Origin: Apiotrichum sp. Y4204
Taxonomy: Eukaryota > Basidiomycota > Tremellomycetes > Trichosporonales > Trichosporonaceae
Reading direction: 5' to 3'
NCBI GenBank assembly: GCA_025531455.1
Contig: JAMYHL010000028.1
Location: forward strand, 186,001 to 250,000
DNA: 64,000 nucleotides
Both the position numbers and the translations under genes were made by a program. Below the pieces are notes generated by a model. The model was not told the DNA's origin. It saw only the letters and a list, made by a program, of their open reading frames with translations, and made no database searches. Positions 44,714-55,585 of the stretch are shown here, piece after piece; within the stretch, counting starts at the first letter, position 1, and each line of letters starts with the position of its first letter.

Positions 44714-45526
44714 GGTGTGTGTTTGCTTGCGCGTCTGGGTGAGCTCGACGTCTGTGATGATGCAGAAACAACAACATCACCTCCACTTGGTCGCTCGATG
44801 CAAACATTTTTCTGGACAATAACGGACATGTCATCCATCTCCGTTTCCACAACCTGTTCGAGTCGTCGAGCTGTACAGCCGTCGAGCCAAACAACTTTGT
44901 GGAAATCGCGACGACCTCATCTTGTATTGCGTTCACTGTGTTCGCTTACAGGGTCAGATTCACCGCATTGACAGGCCGCTCTTTACTATCAGAGCACCCC
45001 ATCGACAGCTGCGGCCCAACCCGCCTCAGCAGCGGCCCGGCGTATCTCGTCGGGCCCGCCCTGCGGCGCGGCAGAGAAGTGTCGGGCCGCCGGGGCGTGT
45101 GATCAGTAGCAGTATCACGTACACCTCCGCTTTGACAACTGACTTTGATCTCTGACCCCGATCTCTGACGGAAACCGGCTGACATTACGCGAGGCCAACG
45201 ATGGCCGTCTCCGATGGAAGCTGGAACCAAGTTGCCGAGAAGCGTCACATGCATACCTATTGCCTCCGGCAAACATTCCGCTAATCAGGCCACTTACATT
45301 CTTTTGTTTGCCGCCGACCGCGACTGTCTCTGATCTTGCGGGTGTTGTGAGGCGCAGATGACGTCGGGAGCGGCGGAGTAGTTGGGCATTGAGCTATATT
45401 AAGACTGGACTGTTGGCTCGCTCGTCGTCGGCACTCTGCTCTGTTCTGGTCATCTTTCGTACTCATCGTCTATATATATTAACCCGCTTGCCCTTTACCC
45501 CCTTCGGCTCCAACTTCCCATTCACT
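44714..45526. promoter_or_regulatory. Divergent promoter region
   Basis: Upstream of the SET gene (minus) and the Nis1-like gene (plus). TATATATATT at 45471-45480 is 47 bases before the latter's start. Confidence 0.5.
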
Positions 45527-46110
45527 ATGATGTTCTTCCTTAGTGAGTTTACCCTCCTCACGCGCACCTAACTCCAGCCCTCCTCCTCCTTCTCGTCCCC
45601 GTCTTCGCCCGCGTATCTGATCTCTACGCCCCGCGCACCGCCGAGGCCGGCTCGGCCATCTCCGTCACGCTCCGGAACGTTCCCCACGTCACAAACTACC
45701 ACGACTATGTCGTCGTGTGGGGCTTCCGCACCAACACGGCCGGCTGCCAGAGCGAGGGCTGCCTGGGGCAGTATCTGGGCAAGGACTGGCCGTGAGTCAT
45801 AGCGACTTTGGAGGGTCTGGACTGACACGGCAGTAGCTCCAACTTTGGGAACACTACTTACAAGGTCAAGCTTCCCGAGTGGTATACCGGCCAAGGCCAG
45901 TTTATTGCCGCCGTCCCGGTCGGTGTTGGGGTGAGTATCGCCTCCCGCATAATGTGTAGGCGCTGACCTGCAGGCCAGTGAGCAAGTCACCTTCAAATAC
46001 TTTTATGCTCCGATGACTCTCACGTGAGCTGTCGAGCAAAGTCTTATCAATGACGCGCCAGCGATGCCTCGGACACTACGACTGCGAGCTGCTTGCCTAC
46101 CCAGAAGTAA
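45527..46110 (+). CDS. Small secreted Nis1-like protein
   Basis: Exons 45527-45542 (16 nt), 45578-45791, 45834-45930, 45974-46023 and 46062-46110 encode 141 residues. The first intron falls inside the signal peptide (MMFFLTLLLLLVPVFA). The mature part starts RVSDLYAPRTAEAGSAISV, followed by NYHDYVVVWGFRT, GCLGQYLGKDWP, NTTYKVKLPEW and GQGQFIAAVPVG, an order that matches the secreted Nis1 family found widely in fungi (some members act in plant interaction). Reading through the last intron would end the protein at ACG TGA (46024-46026), giving a shorter form without the final DASDTTTASC segment. Two plus one cysteines. Family call is moderate. Confidence 0.65.
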
Positions 46111-46208
46111 AGAGTACGGACTATGAGACTTGTGCAGGCTCAAAGCGCAAAACCCAGACCGGATAATCAGTCATATACTCATCCCGTTTACATACACTAC
46201 AAACGTCT

Positions 46209-48632
46209 CTACCAGTTGAACGCCTCCTCAAAGTAATGCAATGTCGTTCCACTGACTTGCCCCTTCCCGTTCCCATAACTATCCGCCACGGCGGCTCGGA
46301 GATCATCCATCATCGCGCTCGGCCCACACGCGAGCACTGCGAGGCGTTCGCCGCCCAGCAGTCGCCCGAGCGCGGCGTCCACGAGCGGGCGCATCCCAGG
46401 TCGCCCAGGGATGATGTGTACGCCTGGCGTGGCCCGCGTCTCCATATCAGCATCGACATCTACGGCGGCCACCTCGCCTGCCTGTAGGATCTCCATGGCT
46501 GTCTTGGGGTCTTGACGAGTCACGAAGAGATCAACCGGGAGTGAAGCAATAGCCTCATCTTTGAGCTCGTGCGCAAACACATCGGCGGCGTACTCTGCGT
46601 TCCGGACCATCCAGACGAGGGAGACGTTCCGCGCGGGAAGCGTCGCGAGGTACGGGAGCACGGCGGCGATGCCGCTCCCTCCCGCGATGAGGAGAATGTG
46701 GTCGTAGGTGTCGAGGTTTGCCTGGTGACCGTACGGGCCTTCGAGGAGGACGCGTTCCCGGGAGACGCCTGCCCCCTTTGCGATACGCCTTGTCACTTCG
46801 CCTGTCCAGCCTGACATCGGCATGATGAGAAAGTGCAGCCGCACACCTCCGAATGGCGCCGGTTCGGCAGATGCGAGTGTGAACGGGTGGTTCTGCCAAG
46901 GCGTGAGGCTCAGCGGGGAGTAGAGAAAGTAGTAGTCTCCCGGGCGAGGAGTCAGCTCGCGGGTGGTGTCGACAGAGAGGCGGATGAGACCGTCTGGAGT
47001 GGTAAGACGGGCAGTGGAGTTGGGCCCGCTGATGGCTTTGACGTTGAGGAGGAGGACACGGCCGATGCGGATCGTACGATCGAAGAGCTGCTGTTAGACG
47101 ACTGCCACAGTTTAAACATACCCAGAGACAGACGCAAATCCACACCCATGCAGTGTATCCGAACATGACGACGTGAAGGTAGAGAACGACGAGGAAGATG
47201 GCGGACAGGACGATGTGGAGGACCAGAAAGGTCTCGTACAGCTTTGCGCGCAGGGGACGGATCGAGAGTGGTAGCAGCATGCACATCACGATCGTGGAGT
47301 AGACACCTGTCGCCCAATAGTCCTCCACCATGAGGGCAATCACATCGCCCCATCGGATGTACATGTATCCACTGGTGTCAGCTGCGTGTGGACATGAGGA
47401 GCTTACGCGGAGTGGACAATTGCCTGGATGGTGGCGACGCGCGCGGCCCAGCGGTGGAACAGGTTCATCGATTCTAGCATCAGCCACTGTCCGCGCTTCC
47501 ACACTCACGAAACGACCAGCCTGTCAACCAGATGACCACGTCGTTGCGCCCCGCCAGGAGCCATAAGAGGATCATGTTGTAGAAGCTCATAATTCCCGTC
47601 CGGTCCGCGAGGTAGCGCGCAATCTGGATGTCCTCTTGCGCGTACCAGTACAGGTTCTCGTAGAAGATGTCGTACTCAATGACGCAGAAGTAGACGTTGA
47701 GTGCGACATAGAAGAAGATCTGGGGTGAGGGCCACGTTCTACAGATGTGTTACTATACGCACCATACATGCCTCCAGGCGCGTTGGGAGAGACAGGAAAC
47801 CCCACCATGCCGGCTGTAGGTGGCGATACCCCCCAACTGCCGGGGTGCCAATGTGCTTCTTGTACCAGGTATACACCCCAGAGCCACTTTCATCCTTGGC
47901 GAGAGACGAGAGCGAGATGTATCCGCCTTCGACATCCTTGACTCGCCGGGAGGAGACGTACGCCCACGCGCGATTCGCCAGACCAATACCGATCATCACA
48001 AACAGCAGGACAATCATACCCATGCCGAACATGTTGTGTAGTGCCATCTGCCGCTTCATCGCGTACTGTAGTGAGCTCCACCCTGAATCTCGACTCACCC
48101 CTGTGCGGAATCCAACCTGGTAGTTATGAAATGTGGGCCGGAGTGTACAGTTGGCCACCGCCCCACCGGCCGCAATGCAGTCGAGCACTGGCGCCGACGC
48201 ATTGACCTTGGCGAGCACCTTCTCGTACGGGGGCACAACCGCCTTCGTCGGCCGGAACGTAGTGTACTCCTGCAGTGTCTCCCAGCCTTCTTCCACCGCC
48301 TCGTCGTCGCAGTAGCTGCTCATACACGATACGAGCGAGGTCAGCCACAGCTCCGATCCAACGCGGCTGCCCCAGTACGAGTCGCGCGGCATGTCCGGCC
48401 ACTGGAGGAGGTTGAGCGGGAGGTAGCAGCTGACAAAGCACGCGCCTGGCGGTGGCGCAATGGTGAGAAACGGTCGTTTGCGGGCTGCCGTGGTCGTCGT
48501 CTTGATTGTACTACTGGGCGTTTTCAGAGCCATGGCCTTGAACGCCGCCTTGTCCTGGTCGTAGAGCGTGTTCTGCCCCGCTATCGCGGGCACCGCGCAG
48601 GTCGCGAGGACGGCAAGCGTCGCGCTGCGCAT
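46209..48632 (-). CDS. Ferric/cupric reductase transmembrane component (FRE family)
   Basis: Plasma-membrane flavocytochrome that reduces extracellular Fe(III)/Cu(II) for uptake. Exons 48632-48099, 48065-47763, 47719-47509, 47473-47407, 47371-47122 and 47087-46209 give about 747 residues. A signal peptide is followed by a Cys-containing outer domain, then membrane helices (NMFGMGMIVLLFVMIGIGLA; AAWW-type segments; FHRWAARVATIQAIVHSAGY and YETFLVLHIVLSAIFLVVLY with the haem-ligand histidines). The cytosolic part has NHPFTLAS (FAD), HILLIAGGSGIAAVLP (NADPH) and LACGPSAMMDDLR. The last acceptor is a tandem CAGCAG (47093-47088), so one Gln may be in or out. Converges with the Nis1-like gene. Confidence 0.93.
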
Positions 48633-49807
48633 TGTGTGCTCAAAGCTAGTAGTGTGGAGAATAGTCTGTTAGTTACATCTGGCATGGCGCAAAGCGGCTC
48701 CTCTAGGGAAACGGAGGTGGGGGAGTGGGAGCTGTGTGATAGGGTGGTGCTGGCAGTAATGCTGGCTGTGGTGCGGCGGCTTATCAGATTAGAGCAAAGG
48801 CCGAAAAATGATCGTCTCGGCCGAGAGCCATCGGTAAAAAAAAACAAATCGCCAACTACCAAAGAATGCGGGCCAAGACACCCCTTCGGAACCTCGCTGG
48901 CCAATCACACGCCTTGCACACGACCCCCAGGCGTGTCTGTTGCTCGCGTCGGCCGAGTAGCATCCATACAGCTCCAGATACGGTACAAGCATGCATGGTC
49001 TTGGGGGGGACGGACTGCGTGCATCGATGTCCTGGGATTGCGTACAATGTCTGGTTGCCATCCAGCCGATTCTCCCACTTTTAGAGCCCTCCCCGGCCCT
49101 CTCTGATCACATTCTGCTAGGCTGGTCGTTATCTTCACCCGACCTGACTGGTCTCCAGCTGCCGCGCGCATGTCTCAAGAGACAAGTCAGTCGCGGGGCA
49201 GGTTCACACCGATCGCCGGACGCGACAGGACAAGCTGAGATGACCCTCACAGAGTCGGACGAGATATGCACAGACGTGAGGCTCAGGCTGCCTCGGATCC
49301 CTTCCTGCTATCACCAGTGTCAACCATGCAGATGCACAACTCCATGGCCGCTCGCCAAAGACATAAAGATTCCTTGTCATCACTTGACTTGAGCGTCATG
49401 AAAACAGGATGCCGACGGGCCGGATCGAGCCGTTACTTCTGTTTTGAGCTCGCCACAGTTAGGGGCTAACAGTGTCGCTAACCACCGAGCTCGTCTCTTG
49501 TTCCTTCTGGTCGACTAGAGGAACCGACTTGCTGCCTTAAGGTTTGAGAGCATGTGACCGTGCTGTTACAAGGGGTTTAGGGTGGCGACCGTGTTATCGT
49601 CGTCGGTAGTGTCGATGTCTTTGGCTGTGCCTTGTAGCCTCGTTTGCTTCACGACACATCATGCCCTACGGCCACTTTCCTTGACACCTCGCATGTCTCT
49701 TTGTTTTACTCGTGAACTCGTCGATCACTTCCATCTGTATTGTGCGAACTGAGGAGTAATCACGGATACCGACGACAGTGTCCCTCTCGCCACCACCGTC
49801 GACACCA
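48633..49807. promoter_or_regulatory. Divergent promoter region
   Basis: Upstream of the ferric reductase (minus) and the small membrane protein (plus). An A-run (48837-48844) and nothing else that I can name. Confidence 0.45.
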
Positions 49808-50416
49808 ATGCCATCTTCATCATCGATTCCTCCCTCTCGCTCCCCACCCACACCACATGTTCTAACGATCCTCATCTGTGGTGCCACTGTGGCTCTTTGC
49901 TTCCTCACCTACTGGGTCGACTTCAACTCGACCGCCTTCTGGATCATCCTCCCCTTCACGATCCTCAGCTCCTCTCTCGCCTTGTCCTGCCTGCTGAGCA
50001 ACCTCGACCCAAAATTCTTTCCCGGCCCCTCGCAGGCCTTCAATACATTCCTTCCCCTCTCCGTGCTACTGCTCTTCATCACCTCAAGCTCGCAGTACGG
50101 ATCCGCCGCCTTCTGGATCTTCCTCACTCTGTCCATTGCGAGCATCTTCCTCACCTTCAACTTCTACTTCGCCTACCTCCGTGTCGATGATGCCGAAGCC
50201 GCGCCTCTCCCCAACGAGAACGACCCAGCCATAGTCCTCAAAAAGGGCTTTACCGAATGGACATTTGCAGGCGCGGCGGGCATCGTTGCCGGATCCCTCG
50301 CTGTCGGCTGGGACATCCATGCCGGCTGGGCGGGGGTGGCTGCTGGCGTCCTAGGTCTCGGTACCGCTGTCGGGATTCAGGCGGGGTGCGTGGGCTCTAG
50401 GGGGAGTATCCTCTAG
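49808..50416 (+). CDS. Polytopic membrane protein of unknown function with internal duplication
   Basis: A single exon of 202 residues from the ATG at 49808 (the frame is open further upstream but without ATG). A Ser/Pro-rich N-terminal stretch precedes about four hydrophobic helices. The pair YWVDFNSTAFWIILPFTILS and SSQYGSAAFWIFLTLSIAS repeats the pattern (T/S)AFWI-L---I-S, suggesting an internal duplication of a helix hairpin. A soluble loop (about 125-150, VDDAEAAPLPNENDPAIV) is followed by a Gly/Ala-rich C-terminal membrane segment (GAAGIVAGSLAVGWDIHAGWA). No family recognised. Length, helix pattern and lack of frame breaks support a real gene. Confidence 0.6.
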   Translation: MPSSSSIPPSRSPPTPHVLTILICGATVALCFLTYWVDFNSTAFWIILPFTILSSSLALSCLLSNLDPKFFPGPSQAFNTFLPLSVLLLFITSSSQYGSAAFWIFLTLSIASIFLTFNFYFAYLRVDDAEAAPLPNENDPAIVLKKGFTEWTFAGAAGIVAGSLAVGWDIHAGWAGVAAGVLGLGTAVGIQAGCVGSRGSIL

Positions 50417-51493
50417 TTGATTATCCACATTGGTCAACAGTCTCATTCAGAGTACACCGTGGAGAATACGAACTCGGGTAGCCGTTCATATTTAGTGCGT
50501 AGGAATATGGGCACTGCCAGCTGTTAGTACTGATTAACTTCAGCATGAAGGCGAAGCATGGTAGCGGGCAAAGATAGTAACTAAAGCTGAGAGGGGAGAC
50601 TGGAGGGTCGCACTACAGACAGGAGGAGACCAGGCTCTGTGTACAGACGACGGAGATGCCGAGGCAGAACGAAACTTGACGCTGTACAGCATCGTGGGCG
50701 ATGCTCTAGGGTCCCATCCAACCTTCATCCTAGGACCGTCGTCGACCTGCAGAGCGGCGCTCCTATGCGCGATCCAGTTTTAGCTCACTTCGTATGTAGT
50801 GCCCATTAATCTGATGCCAAACGCTCTCGCCCCAAGAAGGACAGTTTCCCCAAGCTCAGTGGGCTGCGCATGACTGATAAGTTCGGCTGTACGCAAATTG
50901 ACTTTGGTCTTGAGCGAGGGGACGAGGGCGGCCCCTCACCTATGGTTCACGCAGGATTCCGAGGCACCGCAATCTGCAATCGAATGGCATCCACTCTGTC
51001 GTAGGCACCTGACCAGTGCCAGACTTGCGCACGCCGACTGTTCATCAAGTTATGCTTCAGTTGCAGTGTGAAGTTTGCGGTACGGAGTCGAGGCCCTGTG
51101 TTCCCGTCATCATACACTCCTGTTCTCGTGATGTTTGAGAAACGCGCGGAACCGAAATAAGCTTAATAAACTAAGCTGGGTGGGCGCATTCCCGAATCTC
51201 GGAGCATTACCAAGCTCTTAGACCGCCGACTTGCCAGGCGCATCCCACTCACACGGCTGTTTGCCTCTCCTGGCCCCTGCGGGCAGCTGTTGCAGTGTTC
51301 CAGGCTGTCCTTCCGCGGTATCCGCATCCCGTCAGGCACCTGTGGAGCCACACTCGAACTTGTCCATGCCATTGTCGACACTCTTCTTGGGGAGGCCTGC
51401 TTTTGCAGTCAGTGGAACAACGCGCGTCGTTGTGACAGTATCCGGTGCATAAATAGGTGCATCCCCAACTAGAGCATACACTATGCCACCATC
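50417..51493. other. Intergenic region
   Basis: About 1.1 kb, no gene found. A TATA-like CATAAATAGG sits near 51450, about 40 bases before the cysteine-rich gene. Confidence 0.5.
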
Positions 51494-51833
51494 ATGTTCT
51501 GCACAACCCTCATAACGCTCACCCTGCTCCTCGCCGTGCTCGCCACTCCCGTCGAGCAGAAGCGTGGCATCGCGACGCGCGCCGACCTCATCGACCCAAT
51601 CAGGCACCACTGCGGCTTTGGTGAGAAGAGGTGCGGCCGCGGGTGCATCGCCCGCGAGGAGGTGTGCTGCCGGGGTATGCGATGCCCGAATGGGTGAGTA
51701 CACAGTATATGTACTTGAAACCGCTCTGACGACCAGCACGAAGTGCTGGCACTTCCCCGTCGAAGCGCGTGACGGCCTCGAGGATTGCGCGGACTTTGCA
51801 CCCGGCTGCTGTCCCGTCAACATGTATTGCTAG
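51494..51833 (+). CDS. Small secreted cysteine-rich protein, paralogue 1
   Basis: Exons 51494-51693 and 51737-51833 encode 98 residues. Signal peptide MFCTTLITLTLLLAVLA, then TPVEQKR with a Kex2-like KR. The mature part has ten cysteines after the signal: a core HCGFGEKRCGRGCIAREE, VCC, RCPNG, KCW, then EDC and PGCCPVNMYC at the end. The intron splits a Gly codon in phase 2 right after CPN. It has the same core and the same intron position as the gene 1 kb downstream. No known family recognised. The prepro region PVEQ...KR also matches the decayed gene at 2782-3140. Confidence 0.75.
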
Positions 51834-52807
51834 GCCCGTTCAACTTTGGTTCCAGCATCAGCTTCAGCTCCGAGAGTTGCAGAGCTCTGTATCAACGCCA
51901 ATGAAACGCAAACTACGCCCTTTGTCGTGTATTCCGGTGGGAAGAGGCTGGAGTGCAAAGAGGATCGATTAGGTGGGAGAATATAAACAAAGTTAAGAGT
52001 GCAGCTGTGCTTTGGGATGAGGGCTGTACCGTCTCGGCAGACGAGCTATTCTGGTCTTGCAGAGTGAAGATTGCTCACTCATACTTGAGGTACGCGTACA
52101 GTATGATGAGATCGGTCATGGGAGCAGCCATAGTTCAAAGGTGAGGGGGAGATGCGCACAGGATGCGCCGCAGTTTCCCTAACGCGTAGCCCCTTGGTTC
52201 CTCTTTGTGTCCTTTGGAAAGACCCACAGCAGCTGTCTTGTCCGTCTTTTGTTCACGTCAGCGGCGGGGAACCCGAGATTGCAGAACCCAAGAACCATGT
52301 CTCAGAAATAGCCCCCGGCCGATAATGACGCGGGCAGTCCGGATGCAAAACACTGCAACCGCGGAAACGATAACCCGATCGATGATTAAGGTGCTGCTAC
52401 ATTCCGGTCAGTTGCGGGGTCACTGGGTGGGAACGACCGTCTTCCGCAGTTTTCGTTTGGGTTATCGTTTGGGTTTGAGTTGTCGTCCGGATCTTGGAAT
52501 GCCGAAATGCCCGTCTAACCGCCCACAGTGGCTTCGTGCCGCCGGAACCCGTGCGGGGCAGTGTTGATATGATGCTCCCGACGGTACACAATAGCTTATT
52601 CTGCCTGCAGACAGGGTGTGAGAAGCATGCCGGCGGCCAACTGATGAAAGCAGGGGGCGTGCGTGAGGGATAGCGTTCCCAATTGTGTGTTGATGAGCCA
52701 GAGACTCAAGAGTGTGAGGAGCAGTTGTATAAACTGTATAAAGCACGAGCGCGATCGTTGTCCAACTCACACAGCACAGTCTCGGAGCACTGATACAAGC
52801 CTGCACC
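51834..52807. other. Spacer between the two cysteine-rich paralogues
   Basis: No gene seen. TATAAA motifs near 52726 and 52736 lie 70-80 bases before the second paralogue. Confidence 0.5.
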
Positions 52808-53188
52808 ATGCGTCTCGCCTTCCTCGCTTTCACCGTCATCGCCGTCGTGGCAGCTACAGCTGACCCGGAGCTCGCCGAGCGCTCCCCCACCAAGTGCCAG
52901 CACAAGCGGGCTGCCGCCGCCGAAGCGGTCGCCGAAGCGAATCCCGAGGCCCGCCTTCCGGTCGAGCCTGAGGAGGAGTGGTACCACCGTCCATGCCATC
53001 GTTCCGAGAAGCGCTGTGGCAAGCACTGCATCCCCCGCGTAAACGTGTGTTGCGACCACAAGACCGGCAAGAGCTGTCCCGATCTGTGAGCACCCGACGT
53101 GAAACATGAGACTGACCGCAGCACGAGGTGCACGATCGGCAAACTCGGTGTTCCTATCTGCTGCCCTCGCGGCGCCATTTGCGACTAG
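52808..53188 (+). CDS. Small secreted cysteine-rich protein, paralogue 2
   Basis: Exons 52808-53085 and 53122-53188 encode 114 residues. Signal peptide MRLAFLAFTVIAVVAATA, then an acidic/Ala-rich propeptide (about residues 20-58) absent from paralogue 1. The mature core reads RPCHRSEKRCGKHCIPRVN, VCC, SCPDL, TRCTIG and ends PICCPRGAICD. EKRCG..CI....VCC, CP..T.C and CCP....C are shared with paralogue 1, and the intron sits at the equivalent position in phase 2. The pair is therefore an ancient tandem duplication of a small secreted protein family that I do not recognise. Confidence 0.78.
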
Positions 53189-53380
53189 ATCACGTCCCAA
53201 AGTCAGAAGTGCATGTACGATACAGTAAACCCCAGCGGAAGGCACCTCCAGCTCTGCACTGGTTTCTGATCTACACTGACTCAAACATCGTTGGCATCTG
53301 ACATCCTCGACATGAGCACTGTTGACACTGACTCCTCCGTCCCCGCCGACGGCGACGGCGCCGGAACAGCGGGCACACCT

Positions 53381-53471
53381 GGTCGCTTAGCTCAGTTGGT
53401 TAGAGCATCGTACTAATACGCAGACGCGTGTCGGTATGCGGGGGTCGGCAGTTCGAGCCTGTCAGTGATCA
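53381..53471 (+). tRNA. tRNA-Ile(AAU) with 17-nt intron
   Basis: Folds as a tRNA: acceptor GGTCGCT/AGTGATC with two G-U pairs, D-arm GCTC-AGTTGGTTA-GAGC, anticodon loop CTAATA-A with anticodon AAT, intron 53419-53435 after position 37, anticodon stem TCGTA/TGCGG, T-arm GGCAG-TTCGAGC-CTGTC and discriminator A at 53471. Mature length 74 without CCA. A perfect 8-bp hairpin (53473-53491) and T5 (53500-53504, the Pol III stop) follow. Confidence 0.92.
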
Positions 53472-53499
53472 GTCGCGGTCCTCGACCGCGAGACCAACG

Positions 53500-53504
53500 T
53501 TTTT
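53500..53504 (+). terminator. Pol III T5 terminator of tRNA-Ile
   Basis: Five T, 29 bases after the discriminator base, with the hairpin TCGCGGTC-CTC-GACCGCGA (53473-53491) in between. Confidence 0.7.
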
Positions 53505-53736
53505 CCTGAATGTGGCGATGGAATCCGTGCCCCTGGGAATGGCGGATGCGAAGGTCGGCGCGAGAAGTAGCTGGAGCAGCGAGTTGGCCACTTCGCTGCC
53601 GCTGAGGAAGAACATAGATCGCAGATGAGCAGAGAAGGGAAGTTTCTCACATCAACAAGCTCGCTCTTCAAGTAGCTGCATCCCGACCCTGAATTGACCA
53701 TGTCCTTAAGCTGGTGGTGCATCTCCCCGCCCAACC

Positions 53737-54898
53737 CTAAAGAATCGCCTGTGCGTTCGGCGGTGTGGCTACTCCCCCAGGAAGGTTTAAACCCATAGAC
53801 GTGAACATGAATGAGTACTGGTTGAGCCGCGCACACTCCGCGGCAAGCTTGCGGAGGTCGAATATCTCACCGAGGGGCAGACCCCAGCCCGCAAGGAAGA
53901 CCTCATGGATCGACGGCGAAAACGGCGACGGATAAGCCTCGTACGCCACCCTGATCTCAGTCTATAGTTCCCATAGCGACTCACGTATCCGAGGCGACGG
54001 CGGCGATGCCCTTCTCCCAGTGCCACCGCATAACCTCCTCGCTGGCCTGTACGCCGCAGATACTTCCCTCTCCGGCACGCAGCTTCTCCGTCTCGGCCCT
54101 TTGTTCCTCGGGGGAAAGGCTGAGCCATCCCTCAGTCCACCCCGTGCGCACTATCAGTATGTCTCCCGGAGCGAGTTCGACGCCAAACGCCTCACACGCG
54201 CCCTGTAGCTGTGCGACGGTTATCGCGTTGTCGCGGCTCATCGCGCGTAGCGCCGGCTCTCCCCGTGAGGCGAGGTACCGCGGCATGTCGAGGAGGTGTG
54301 CACGTGAGGTGATTGGGTAGTCGGCAAAGTCTGGAAAGAGTAAGAGACTGAGCTGAGAAAACCTTGCTCACTCTGGACACCGAACGCCGTCCTGCTCACG
54401 TCGGCGGCCTGAGCCTGTGTCATGCCGTTGTGGAACGTGTCGATGCCCTTCTCGGGGTAGTCGATGTATCCTGCAATCAGCAGTAGCCATAAGAGAGATC
54501 CTACCATAATGCTTGAAGCCATCCCACTGCGTCGACGACTGCGTGTTAAACGTAACCTCCTCGTCGACATAGTGATGACAGAGGTGGCTGCCATTAATAC
54601 GCAGCTCGGGTGCCACTCACATTTTGCGATGGATGTCAATACGGTCGGGGATGTACACCGGAAACCCTTCAAGCGGGAGACTGGGATGAGCAGAGCAAAC
54701 GCTGAGAGCATTCAGTACATACTTGAGGTTCACCCGGATACCATGCTTGATCGCATCGCGTCCGCGCAGCACCGCCGCCTCGTCGATGAGGTTGAGGCGG
54801 CCAAGCTCGTTGTCCGTGCCGTACAGCCCCCATGAATTGAGTGGCGGGCCGGGGCGCGTCTTGAGCTCGTCAAACGTGCAGGGAAAGGTAGCAGCCAT
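53737..54898 (-). CDS. Cyclase-family (kynurenine formamidase-like) metal hydrolase
   Basis: Exons 54898-54723, 54680-54621, 54587-54505, 54470-54372, 54330-53985 and 53950-53737 give 325 residues. The N terminus LNSWGLYGTDNELGRLNLID is typical of the fungal branch of this family, as are EVTFNTQSSTQWDGFKHYG (the metal-site region), HNGMTQAQ, FGVQNFADYPITSRAHLLDMP, the C-terminal ILIVRTGWTEGW and SDTVAYEAYPS, then HEVFLAGWGLPLGE. Members hydrolyse small amides or esters or cyclise metabolites; the substrate here is unknown. No signal peptide. TATATATATA at 54939-54950 lies about 40 bases before the start. Small exons 2 and 3 are the least certain. Confidence 0.85.
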
Positions 54899-55585
54899 TG
54901 CAAGTGGGAGATGCGCATCCTGTCAACTTTGATTTTGTATATATATATACACCTTTGCCCACCACTATAGCAGGAAGGACGCTAGCACTTTGCTTGTTAG
55001 TGGAAATCAAGAGTAAACACCCCGTTATCGCGCCGGTGATTGCCGGTCTGAGCCGTCATACCGAGTTGGCATTCCAGCTCCCACATGGTCGCTGTCGTGA
55101 ATAGTCCGAGTCGTGGACCTGTAGTCAAGGCATTCCGAGCTAGTAACCATCACCTGACAGTCAAGCTGGATGCAAGGGAGTGTGGGAGGTTTTTCGCGTC
55201 GGACATCGGCATTTAATCTCGGAGAGGCGATACGGTCGAGCTGGTCGTCAATCCCACCACACGCTTCAATCTTCAATCCGCCGTCGCGTCGCGTTCACAC
55301 TAGACGCTGGGTCCTTACAACGGGGTGTCGTGAATCTTGCGGTGCGGGCTCGGTTCCGGCATTCCTCGGCGATCGGCGATCTGATAAATACTGATTCAAG
55401 ACACCAGGGGAACCGACCACATTCTCCGATCCTACAATCGATTCTATCAGGCCGCTCACGTCGATCATACCAGCTAACTGGCCATGCCAAACCTGTCGAG
55501 CCTTGCCCCAGTTCCCACAATAGGGCGCCGGACGTTGAACACCTAAAAAGGACACTGCTCTCGACCTGTCTGGTCTCGCGCGCTC
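54899..55585. other. Intergenic region
   Basis: Promoter of the cyclase-like gene and 3' flank of tRNA-Lys. An A5 run at 55545-55549 is a T5 Pol III stop on the minus strand for the tRNA. Confidence 0.5.

Noticed and set aside
48126..49106. 326-residue plus-strand frame overlapping the ferric reductase
   Set aside because: Opposite strand of exon 1 of the reductase and its promoter; composition unlike a folded protein.
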